A stretch of DNA of 64,000 nucleotides from Gorsachius magnificus. Its lineage: Eukaryota; Chordata; Aves; Pelecaniformes; Ardeidae. Made by a program: the position numbers and the translations under genes. Numbering within the stretch: position 1 is the stretch's first letter; each line of letters begins with the position of its first letter. Where the stretch lies: the NCBI GenBank assembly GCA_034008185.1, contig CM067084.1, positions 63,998,599 through 64,062,598 of the forward strand, in the 5' to 3' direction. Shown in pieces: positions 1-10,500 of the stretch. The notes under the pieces were generated by a model. That model worked only from the letters and a program-made list of their open reading frames with translations. It searched no databases and had not been told where the DNA came from.

Positions 1-601
1 GAAGCATGACCTCCTTTTACATTTGATGACCCAGAGTTTCTAACAATAAGGCATTTCTTTAACTGAGACAACATACAGGTGTCATGAATGATTATATAGC
101 ATAAATCTTGAGTTTTTACTATACTAAAATTAAACTTCTGGATCAAATAATCCATCAGCTTTATTTAATATCAAGAAGAGGTAGAGAACACACTATCATA
201 TTTAGCATTTTAAAAATCTAACAGTTGAAAAAATAGGAAATCAAAACCAGCTAACTGAAATGAAAGGAAATTTGCTGCTAAAATAATCTAATATGTAACC
301 CACTAACATTTTGTAAGTTCTCCACTGAAGCTGGAGTCTGTGTCTTGCTAGTTCCTATCAGAACTTAATACATTTTAGAGTATATACTACAGCAGGGATT
401 TGGGGTTCTTTGACCAAAGGTTTAAAATGCAAACTTAAAAAAATAATACTTCACTGGGGAATATTTCTTTCTACTTTTTGTGTGGAAAGTTGCATAATGC
501 AGGTGAGTTTTTTCCCCTTTAGTGTATTTTTTACAAATTCCTATGAATTTATGACTGTACTACTTTTCTTGCTATTTAAACTGTTAATCATTTTCACCAC
601 A
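1..601. other. AT-rich DNA, no feature seen
   Basis: No coding exon, RNA gene or recognisable repeat is visible. The only open frames are short and low-complexity, as expected by chance in AT-rich DNA. Confidence 0.6.
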
Positions 602-745
602 GATTCACAGAGGGGTTGAAGCTGGAGATGACTTCTGGAGGCTGTCTTGTCCAACACCAAATGATGCTTGATGAATTTTTAGAATCAGTGATATTCTGGC
701 AATGAGTGCCACAGGGTAGTTCCAATTCACACTTTAAAAGCATTT
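602..745 (-). mobile_element. decayed CR1 LINE 3' end
   Basis: The stretch containing GGTTGAAGCTGG, then ACTTCTGGAGGCTGTCTTG and TCCAACACC, follows the order of the reverse-complemented 3' end of avian CR1 (the 'ggttggaa...gacctctggaggtcatctagtccaac' region). It is followed by a diverged match to the next part (CACAGGGTAGTTCCAA). The copy is old and has lost the terminal 8-mer repeat. The boundaries are approximate and the call rests on remembered consensus, not an alignment. Confidence 0.4.
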
Positions 746-2070
746 CCATTTATCAAGACTAAAAGCATTTTTGGTTTTATTTTTTTTTATTTCATGGTAC
801 AGCCCATCATTCACCAATGAGAAAAGGTAAAAAAACCCTAATGCTATGGATGACATTCTCAGAAGGTATAAATCAAATTCTACCTATGCAACAAACTTGG
901 CAAATTTACTTTTTTTCCACAACCTTAATGCTCACAGTATGAAAGGGACAGGTTTGTTTCCTCCAGATCTTCGAATTTAAAAACATGAATATTTAAATTC
1001 AAAAAAAGGAAAAAAACCTTAAGGCTATAGACTCTATATCATTATTTAGATTACCACAGGATATTACTAAAGTGACGTACATATTAGTGAATCTGGCTTT
1101 TATAATACATGTTATAACAACATTTTTTAAAGAATAATGTATATAATATAAATTATATACTATATAATTATATAGTATACTTATACTTACTTTATTGTAA
1201 AATATATTATTTATATATCATTGTTGCTGAAATTTAACCTAAGACCTTGAGTATTATTTGTGTTACATTTATTATTTTTCATACTACCAACAGTTGTGAT
1301 GATACTTCGGAGCTGTTGATTCGGCATCATTTATAAGGCATTTGTCTTTTTGTAGCACAGCCTTTTTCAGATCAATAACAGCTGAAGATAAATGGTGATA
1401 AACTAACAGACTTTAAATTCCCTTTAAATCTAGCTTTACTACCACACATATTTATTGTTAGTTCTTCAGAGCACAGAAGCCTCATCCTTCATGTCCAGTA
1501 GCATGGCTATACTCCTTTACAGTACAAACAAACCAATATAAAATTTCTTATCAATAAACCAGAGGCGGTGTGTTAGCTGGCAAATGAATGATAGACTTAA
1601 AAATTAAAAGTATTATTTCCCTTACTAGAAAAACAATTTAATGCATGCTTTTCTGTTTTTCTGCCAATAAATAGGGCACTCATTTCATCTCTCATAGAGA
1701 GATATAAAGCTTACTCAATGGGTACAGTATTCTGCTGGCACTAGTCCTTTCTTGAATCAGTAAAGCCTCAATAGTTTTTCCAAACCCTGGAATTTAGACT
1801 TGAGTCCTGAAATGGTATGGAAAAAATACACTTAAGCCATCCATTTATTACCTATCATTTTTTATGTTAGATATTTTTTACTCTCAGGAAAAGTAGCCTC
1901 AACTTTTTTGAAAAGAACTGGTTAGAGAATTAGATAATAATGTCTGTCTAGATATACACTAATATTAACCTCTGCCCTGTCAATAAGACATTATGGAGGA
2001 AGATTAGTTCTTACATTTAATTATCTTTTTATTTCATTGAAGTTTTTTCTTTTTTCTGCTTTTGCACCTC
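746..2070. other. AT-rich DNA with AT dyads
   Basis: No exon is seen. At about 1136-1220 the sequence is almost pure A/T, with overlapping short dyads of the type ATATAATTATAT and TATATAGTATA. Such tracts can melt or extrude easily, but they are common in AT-rich intergenic DNA. Confidence 0.55.
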
Positions 2071-2143
2071 ATTAGTCATGATCAAAGCGTCTTCCTCTTA
2101 ATAGTGCCTTAATGTGATGCTTTGATCACATTTTCTGACTAAT
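2071..2143. repeat. bipartite inverted repeat with two TCF/LEF-like sites
   Basis: ATTAGTCA (2071-2078) directly followed by TGATCAAAGC (2079-2088) is mirrored by GCTTTGATCA (2119-2128) and, after seven extra bases, TGACTAAT (2136-2143). That is 18 paired bases in two blocks, with a 30-nt loop and a one-sided 7-nt bulge. The inner arms contain GATCAAAG, the TCF/LEF HMG-box core, in opposite orientations. The pairing is seen directly. Any protein binding or RNA hairpin is inference. Confidence 0.7.
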
Positions 2144-2339
2144 TTGAAAGTCCATTAACTGAATTACAACAGAGCCTGGTGCATTTGAAGTTTTTGGACC
2201 ATTTTCCTGGGGCCATTTTACTCTGACAAATTTTAGGTATTTAATTGAGGTTCCCAGGAGCCTAGTTGGTCTGGACTTTTTCTATATTTGCAGAATAAGA
2301 CACCTCCACTGAAAAGTGAATCAAGTATCTCCTGAAGAT

Positions 2340-2365
2340 GATTTGGCCCTTATGTGGGCCAAATC
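2340..2365. repeat. perfect 10-bp hairpin
   Basis: GATTTGGCCC (2340-2349) and GGGCCAAATC (2356-2365) are exact reverse complements around the 6-nt loop TTATGT. GAAGA just outside on the left and TTCC on the right could lengthen the stem with a small bulge. It is not followed by a T-run, and nothing shows that it is transcribed. Confidence 0.75.
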
Positions 2366-5300
2366 TTCCGCCAATGGTTTCCATTGACTAGAAAAGATGA
2401 CTCTGTCAACCAGGATTTGAACTTAAGAAAATATTTAAGTTCCTAGAAATAACTAGGATAACTTTGGTCTGTGTTTTATGGATTTGCCTACGATCCTTGT
2501 CCCTGTCTTACTCATGAAGGGCTACTTTAACAATTCTCAGTTACGGGTATTGTCCAACAATGAAATACGTGCATCCATGAGCTATGAGAACATCTCTCTA
2601 TGGGATCTAGAATAACCACCTTAAACATAGGTAATTTTTTTATATACCTTGCACTTCTAGACTTCCTACCCATTTCAACCATATAGATGCTTGCTTTCTT
2701 GGAGGCCACCTTAAAGCCATCTTAAACGTTCCTGGCAGAAACCTTTTATCAGAAGGAGTGGATACACTCCAAAATTCATCCTCAAAAATGCACCCAAAGC
2801 AATGTTACTCCATCTAAGTAGTTCTGCTGTCAATTTGTTTCTGCCTCTGAAAATTGTTTGGTGAGGGATCAATCACATAGTCAATGGGAATAGATGCAGC
2901 AAGGTGACATGACTGAGTACCACATGTTCAGAAATCAGTAACCGTTTCAGAAAAGGGAATAAAAAAATGTATGTTAGGTAATTAGGAACCCCTGCAAGAA
3001 GAACTGTGTTAAAACTGCTATTAGTTAGAAGTTGGCTTGTATTGTCCCTCTGTGATAGCTCAGTGGAAAATAATTTCTAAGAAATTTTACATGATTTTAC
3101 ATGAAATTTATATTCTTCACCATCCTGGATCTATTTTTCAAGAGACACCATTCACTTCATTGCTATCAATAGTCAAGATACTGGGTATCAGGGGAATTAA
3201 GACACAGTAGTCATTAATTTACAAAATAGTAAAGTTAAGTTAAATCCTGTGACACTGATGCTGCAAAGCCATGCCATACACTTCATCAGAAGCAACCCAA
3301 TTCTCCGATGCAGGCATTGTACGAGAAGCAGGGAATGTATTCTTTGAATCAGCATTTTTTCTGTAACCAGGCTCCAATTTCTTGGACATTCCCTGCTTTC
3401 CTCATCTTAGAGGTCTCTGTGACTGAACATGTCTAGAATTGGGGTTACCAGCCTTGCTGAGAAGCTGTAGGAGCACAGATACAGGGAAAGTAGGTTGATA
3501 GCAGCACTTTGTGTCTTCTTACTCAATGGGATCGCTCAAAACAAAACTGGAGATGTGACAGGCTGTAAAAGTTCTATCCACACAGCAATCACTTTCGCAT
3601 AACTGTAGATAGTGCTTAAAAAAGTAATAAGCGATCAAAATAAAAACTAGCTAAAATATGAGGCTCAAACGTAAAGTTTGGCAGTGGTTTTCTGGGGTGC
3701 TGCTCTATTGGTGCTTAAGCAAGCTTTTTCTTCTAACTCTTGGAACATGCTCCCTAACCTGCAGGTTTGTACTGTGCAGTGAGACTTCACTCTCCCATCA
3801 GGACAGTCTTTGTATTTCTTTCCTATTCAGTGAACACAAATTTATTATTAATTTGTATAGCTGCCCAGACATTCACAATTAGCGCTTTCATTTTCTGCCA
3901 GTTGTTTAGTTGCTTCTAATCATTGTGAAAAGTACAGAAAATATTTTTGAAAAATCACTGAGTTTTAAAAAAACGCATCTTGACAATTTTATTTGGCTTT
4001 ATAATTTATTGTGTTCATTTTCCTACCCCTGGCAATGAATTCTAATTTTATTACCATACAAACCCCAGCTGCCTCTTATTCAGCTGCTATAAGCTCCATA
4101 TAAAGAAACCACCAAGTCTTTAAGACTTTACAAAGATAAAGTTTTCTAGAGTATTAGGACCTGTTCTAATTCTGTTGGTGGAAGTAAAAGTCTGCTTGGG
4201 TGAAGTCTTCCATTCCAAACACCGAGTCTTGCTCCTGATTACAGATTTGTTAAGTATTATTCCTGACTAAAGATCCAGTTTAGCTCTTGAAAATCCAACT
4301 GTATTTTGTTAACCATTTAGAATTAAAAGTAATTCAATTCAAAAGTGCCTTAGACTTTTTTAATTAGTCAGATTTTTAACATAGATCAGAAAGAACTAAG
4401 AAGGTTCAAGCACAGGAGGCAAAATAGCCAGTTTAGGGATTATTTCACTAGTTTATTTGATTATTTTGGATTAAGGAAAGGAAAGGTAGAATCTCCAAAA
4501 ATAAACTTTAGCAAATCAATTCTTTTTCTGCTGACCTAGCCAGGATGTACAAGCAGATGTGTTCCCCTTTCTTGGCACATCATTTTTGGCAGGCTGTGAC
4601 ACCGTACTCTGAGAAGGCAGAAATCAGAGCAAGGGCAAACTGTCAGAAAGCAGAGAAGCTGGAAAAGTTTTACAGCAGAGAATCAGGAGGACTGCTGCAA
4701 CAGCTTATAACATGCTGGGTGCAGCATGAGCTGGCTGGAAGAGAGTTCAGAGCAGGATGTAGAGAAGCTGTGAGCTGCAGGAACCCTGTGGAAGGAGGAA
4801 TTGAGAGCTGCTTACAACATGCCGTAGCTGGACGCTGGCAGATTCCCTTTTTATAGAAAGAAGTTGAGGTAAGAGAGGAAAGCCTCAAAGCTTGTGGGAC
4901 ACAGGGCTTGGAACTACCCCAGGCTTTTAAAGAAATAATAAAAATAATGCTTTGGGCAGTGAGTTAACCCAGATCAAGAAATGAAATTGCTCTCCTACAA
5001 GCCTTTATAGTTAGATCTACTGCAGTGTGAATATTGTCCTTTAGGAAGTTCTGCCACCTGAACCTGTGTGTGTGTTTAGGCATGTGCATATCAGTGGTTG
5101 GGGAGAATATGTGTGTATGTGCCACCAAACAAGACAAAACAGAAGGTAATCCTGAAAAGCGGATCTTTAAAATGAGTGGACAGGCCTTACTTCCAAACTG
5201 TCTTTACCCTGTACTAAACTTTCCCCAAAGAACACACAAGGCAGGGATTTTACTCCAAACTGTCATGAAGCCTCTGTGCCAAGGATATGTGCAACTACCC

Positions 5301-6973
5301 ACCCTGCATGGCGTCCAAGTGTTCTCCTAGCAGCAGCGAGCAGCTGAAGCAATTCAGCACTTTCCTGCTCTACTGAATACCTCAAATAGTTTGGGCTATG
5401 CCATGGGGAACTGTTGTCTAGTTCAGATCATTCTCTCATGTTTAAATCTTCTGCACAATGAACAACTTCATGGTGGAGACGCTGCTTGGATAAAATTGTC
5501 CCTATACACCAATTAAACTCTGGAACATGAACCTAGAACATGATCTGAATTATGCTGATTCCCCAGTAGTAACTTTTCTAACTATGCATTATTTTGACTT
5601 TGCTTACACTTAATATAAGGTAAAGAATAACATAAAATTAAGTAATCATTATAAAAATTTATGTTTAGTTTTGGATAGTTTTGATCTAAATTTGCACCAT
5701 AGCTACATGTATTTAAAATATGAGGAAGCATCAGCTTGGTGTCCTGGTTCAGGTCCATCACTAGTTAAAATATTCAGCCACATAGACAGCAGAAGTGGCA
5801 TAATGCTTTTTGACAATACTCCAAAGAGTAGAGAGGAGATGTAACAGAACAGGGAATTTATCTCACACATAAACAAGTATGAAATCCAGTAAGATACTAA
5901 ATCAAATCAGCAGGAGAAGTGACGGTTTTTCATTAAGAAACTGAAACTGAGGTGAAGTAGTCTGAAAAGATGGATAATGAGATGACATAAACATCTGACA
6001 AAATTCAGTGGGCTCAGGTGTGCTTTGTATTGAACTTGCTATTCTTAATACAGGAAATAGAAGCATTTATAAATTCATTCAAAGTTTCACCAGCTTACGA
6101 AAAGGTAAACAAATAAAAATAGTTCATTGATTTACAGACACATCAGGGTTTTTAAAATGTGAAATCTGAGTAGCTGGGTGATAGAACAGATTCTGCAGTA
6201 GCTACCACACCAAGCATTTTTTTCCAGCTAGTTTAATTATCTTGTTAAAGAGACTGTTGGCATATTTTGCAGGAGCACCAAGTCTAACAAAATCTGACGA
6301 GTTAAGATCACATACTCCTCTTAGTGCTTGGAAATGATGTGAAGAATAATAGGTTTATCTTGGTTTAGTTGCTAGAGGGAAGCCAGGAGATGTCTGGATA
6401 GGAGGCTAAAATGTTCCTCCCAGAGCATGCTTGTCCATAAGCCACTCCCCAGGCCATCATACCTGCTGCACAAGTGACTGTAACAGGCATTTCAGTACAT
6501 CCAGACAGCAAGCTAGATCATGGCAGGGGGAGGGTGCCTGGGATTCTGAGGTCAGGTGATGAGTGTCCTTGCCAACAGATAGTAGCAGGACTGCAATGAC
6601 TGGGAAATATGTTTCCTCCTGAGCCCCATGAGAACATGTGGATCCAGGGGGATGTACCTGTGCCTGCAGCTAAACTGTGCCTGCAGCTTAGCATCACCCA
6701 TCATCCCGGCTCTCAGGCTCTATGCACAGGTTGCAGCTCACACTGGGAGGCCAGCCACTTTGCTTCACTGTGAATGTGCCATATGGCTGTAACTGGGGGA
6801 AGAGGTGGGGGAAAGAAAATGTTCAAGTCACACTGACAGACAATGTGAGAGTTCAGAGGAGTGACAAACACTACTAGTTTTGCTTGTTTACAATAAGTCA
6901 TTGCTTGAAACAGAGACAAAGTAGAGAAGGCCCCATTACTGGAGAAAGGTGGGGAGTATTGATTTTTCATGAG
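2366..6973. other. upstream flanking DNA, no gene seen
   Basis: No recognisable exon or RNA gene. At 4545-4860 the DNA is less AT-rich and purine-rich and holds an open frame of 103 codons. It also contains an imperfect duplication of a GGAGGA...CTGC...TTA.AACATGC block (near 4688 and 4795, about 107 bp apart). I do not recognise the peptide and treat it as non-coding. At 6660-6690 the phrase CTGTGCCTGCAGCT is repeated in tandem. Confidence 0.5.
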
Positions 6974-6978
6974 GCCAG
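6974..6978. repeat. target-site duplication, left copy (GCCAG)
   Basis: GCCAG directly abuts the TG terminus of the LTR at 6979. The same five bases follow the other terminus at 7589. Confidence 0.85.
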
Positions 6979-7126
6979 TGTCGTGGTTTAACCTGGCTGG
7001 CAACTAAGCACCACGCAGCCGCTCGCTCACTCCCCCCCCTCCCTCAGTGGGATGGGGGAGAGAATCGGGAAGGAGAAAAAGGTTAGAGCCGAGGGCTGAG
7101 ATAAAGACAGTTTAATAAGAGAAAAG

Positions 7127-7144
7127 AATAATAATAATAATAAT
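7127..7144. repeat. (AAT)n microsatellite in the LTR
   Basis: A run of about six AAT units lies inside the solo LTR, next to its polyadenylation signal. Confidence 0.8.
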
Positions 7145-7233
7145 GAGAATGATAACAAAATATACAGAATATACAAAACAAATGATGCACAATGCAATTG
7201 CTCACCACCCACCGACCGATGCCCAGCCCGTCC

Positions 7234-7306
7234 CAAGCAGCAATTACTCCCCGAGCTGCGATCAGTACCCGAGCAGCGATCCGTACCTGAGCAGCGATCA
7301 CTCTCC
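7234..7306. repeat. 18-bp tandem repeat inside the LTR
   Basis: Four 18-bp units run head to tail. Three are close: CGAGCTGCGATCAGTACC (7252-7269), CGAGCAGCGATCCGTACC (7270-7287) and TGAGCAGCGATCACTCTC (7288-7305). A weaker one precedes them (7234-7251, CAAGCAGCAATTACTCCC). They lie in the middle of the LTR upstream of its polyadenylation signal, a position where retroviral LTRs often carry enhancer repeats. The regulatory role is inference. Confidence 0.75.
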
Positions 7307-7588
7307 CCGCGACCGACCGACCCACCAAACCCCCCCCCGGGCATGACGTTCTATGGTATGGAATAGCTCTTTGGACAGTTTGGGTCCTAGCTGTGCTGTA
7401 CTCCCAGCTTGTTATGCCCCTGGCCGAGCAGGAGAAGCTCAAAAAGTCCTTGAACAGTCTGAGCACTGCTTGGCAACAACTAAAAACATCAGCATGTTAT
7501 CAACATTCTTCTAGCACTGAATCCAAAGCACAGCACTATGCTAGCTTCTGTGAAGAAAATTAACTCTATCCCAGCTGAAACCAGGACA

Positions 7589-7593
7589 GCCAG
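7589..7593. repeat. target-site duplication, right copy (GCCAG)
   Basis: Right-hand copy of the 5-bp duplication, directly after the CCAGGACA end of the LTR. Confidence 0.85.
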
Positions 7594-10500
7594 TCAAAGG
7601 CCTCTTCTGCCTTGAGCTGTAAGAAGGACCAGAAATCTCTGCTTTTGTCACACATATCAGACAATGAATATACGCTGTGAATCTGCCATATAGCAGAAGG
7701 AGTATTTGTTAGACCTTCTGCTGAGATTCTTGCTGACCTGGACAATGTTTTATATTAATGGGAATTAGGGCTTTCATTTTAGAGTAGAACAGAATGACAG
7801 ATACTGGTTCTTTCTGCCTGAGATACTAACTTTATCGAGCTAAAATTTACAGTTGTCACTATACCAAAGTCATAATTTTACCTGTTTGTAATAGATTGGC
7901 AATGCTCAACAGACTCCAACTGACCCATATATCACAGGCACCTTATCAGCGACATGAGACAAAAAGAAAAGTTTCTTTGAGAGCTCAAACTAGAAATAGC
8001 TCACACACTACAAAACCCCACAGACCCAAGTAAGACATTTATTTGCACTATACTTTGGATCCCTCTTACTGCAAGTGAATTTTTGCAAAACTGGGAACCT
8101 TGGATATGAGAAAATCATTGTCAGGGAGTGAGAACCTCGGTAGACACATATCACCATACGGCTGAATTAATTAGTTCAGTGCGGTGTGGTTGATTTACAC
8201 CAACTAGACCATCCTCTAGCCTCTTTCAGAACATTTTATACTTGTCAAAAACATTCAGAGGTAAATAAACTATACTGATGTAATGTTTTTCTTTAATAAG
8301 ATTAATGAATGTAATGAAAACTACTGTAATCTTATTTTCTTGTTTTGATTAGAGTAAAATATTTATTAACTATTTTTCCATTTTTGAGTATGTGTTATTA
8401 AATGCTACACATACTGTTTTATAACTATCACTCCTACAAATGAATGAATGAAAATATTAGTATGTTGAAGAAACTTCTTACACTTCTATGATTTCTCAAA
8501 CTAAATGGTAATTTTCCCTTGTAAGTGTTTCTTTCTGTAACTGGGACTAAATAAATAGAATCCAAATGTTAAGGCATGAAATTTAATTATCTATTAAATG
8601 TTCTGTGAGTTTTCTGGGACCTCAGACCTGCACTGAACTATGCACATGCTCTATCTATTCCATCAGGAATAGGGTATGCTTAGATCTCCAAACTTAGATT
8701 TTCTAAATCCCAAGTATCAGTTTCCACGTACTCACTGTTTTCAATCACTACATCATTGGGTTCATACATACACATATTTTTCACCTTTTAAATACTCTCA
8801 TGTCTGTTACCAACACAGCATTTCAACTGTTCATTGGGAAATGCTCTCAAGACACAGCCAAATATTAGTGTCTAATACATACATTCTGTGAAATGTCAGT
8901 ATGTTGATATCTAAAGTCTCTTGACTCTTACGCTTCCACTGAATTAATTCCCAGAGCAACTAAGTGACTGATAAAGAGATTTTGCTGCAGGATGGAAATT
9001 ATGGTAAAAACCAAATGCATTACCTGCACCTAACTCTGAGAGGATTGCCTTGCATTCCCCACATTTTTGCTTGCAGAGCATAATTTCTTACATATTTTCA
9101 AAGTATGCCTCCAGAAAAGATGTATCTCCTCCCCAGTCCTTCAGCCCTGACTTTTATCCTGCTACCAAAAGGGTAGGGAGAAAATGTGGGAATATAAATG
9201 CTCAAATTTCTTTTCTGTCTCTGGTTACACGAGTGCAAGTTCCAGATGAATGTAGTAACAAACAAACTGGATACTTATGCAGAACCAAATATTGGACAAG
9301 AAGGAGGAGAGAAAGTAAATGTTAGCATATCCATCTGGAAGTAGGGAATGTCTTCATTTTCTGTTCTTCCTAGTGGCTAGCTTAGGTGCCTTCTCATGCA
9401 GCTGAATGTCCACTGTGAATTGTGCTTGCTGCATTCAAAACTTCGCGTGTTTTGGAGAGATCTTAATAAAATTCATGGACCTAAGTGCATGCAAATTCCT
9501 TATACAATACAGAGAATCTGTAGGCACTTCAGGAGGGATTAGGGAGAGGAAAGGATTAGCCACTGCTCTGAGCAGAAATCCTCCAAAAGACAGCAATTTA
9601 AGGATCTAAATCAAACAACAGTGCTCAGGGTATGGTGGCATTTTAAATACCACTACTGTTGGAAGAGGGTACATTTGATTTACTCTTTTTCTATCTCTAG
9701 ATACCTAACTCGCACTAACTAGATAACTAACTTGCACTCTGTCAGACACCCAAAATCCAGCTGCTGCTAGATGTCAGCTTTTAGCAGCTAGGATTTGTCT
9801 GTTCTCGAGGGGATTGTGTGTGGGTTTTGTTTTTTTTTGTTTTGTTTTTCTTTTTTTTTCTTTTAAAACATTAATAAATGCTTTGTTTTAAAGCATGAAT
9901 GAATTATTTCTTCATAATGGTTAATTAAGATGTTTGCAAGACATATTTGCTGCACACTGAACATTAATCTGGAGAGAAAAGGAAGTATTAAAACAGATGA
10001 TCACAATAAATGGTAATGAAAAGACTTATTAAATGTAGGAATTGCAGATTGGATGTGAAGTTAGGACTTCCTTTGCATCAGTCACAAATCAAAATAACTT
10101 GAAATTAATGAAAGACATTTCACTTTCTGAGACTGAAGGACAAAACCAAGAGAAACTTCAGACAGTTGCAAGAAGTAGAGGTCTGTAAGTTATGTTATTG
10201 TAGAAGAACTGATGTTGGAGTGAAATCTGGATACTGAAAAGGACATCACAACTCTCCTTATTCAGTAAGAAGCTTCAAGCCTCCATCCTTCATCACTTTC
10301 AAAATAATACTTCCTAAGCTTTGGTCAATTAAAATTAAAATCGAAAGGAAGTGATGCCAAAAAATATACCATATTTTAATAAAGCAGAAAAAGGGCACTA
10401 TCTGTAATCTTCTTATGGCTATATTCAAGTATCTATTCAGTATATTGTAATTTAATTAGGTACTTCCATTAAGGATGCTAGTAAATGGTGACATCACTGC

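Larger units (their letters stand above)
6979..7588 (-). mobile_element. solo LTR of an avian endogenous retrovirus (ERVL-like), youngest of three
   Basis: The 610-bp element reads TGTCGTGG...CCAGGACA on the plus strand, so it has TG...CA ends with a short terminal inverted repeat, and 5-bp duplications GCCAG on both sides. The direction is minus: a polyadenylation signal ATTAAA is read on the minus strand at 7111-7116, and A/T-rich TATA-like sequence lies before it (about 7156-7175). No gag, pol or env sequence and no second LTR lie next to it, so it is a solo LTR left after LTR-LTR recombination. Many intact CpGs, such as those at 7251-7320, and intact ends suggest a recent insertion. I recognise the sequence type as common in bird genomes. 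The 5-bp duplication fits ERVL, but I cannot name the subfamily. Confidence 0.9.

Noticed and set aside
7083..7466. 127-codon minus-strand open frame and overlapping 105-codon frame
   Set aside because: They lie wholly inside the solo LTR and include its 18-bp repeats (VIAAQVRIAARV-like pattern). LTRs do not normally encode protein here.
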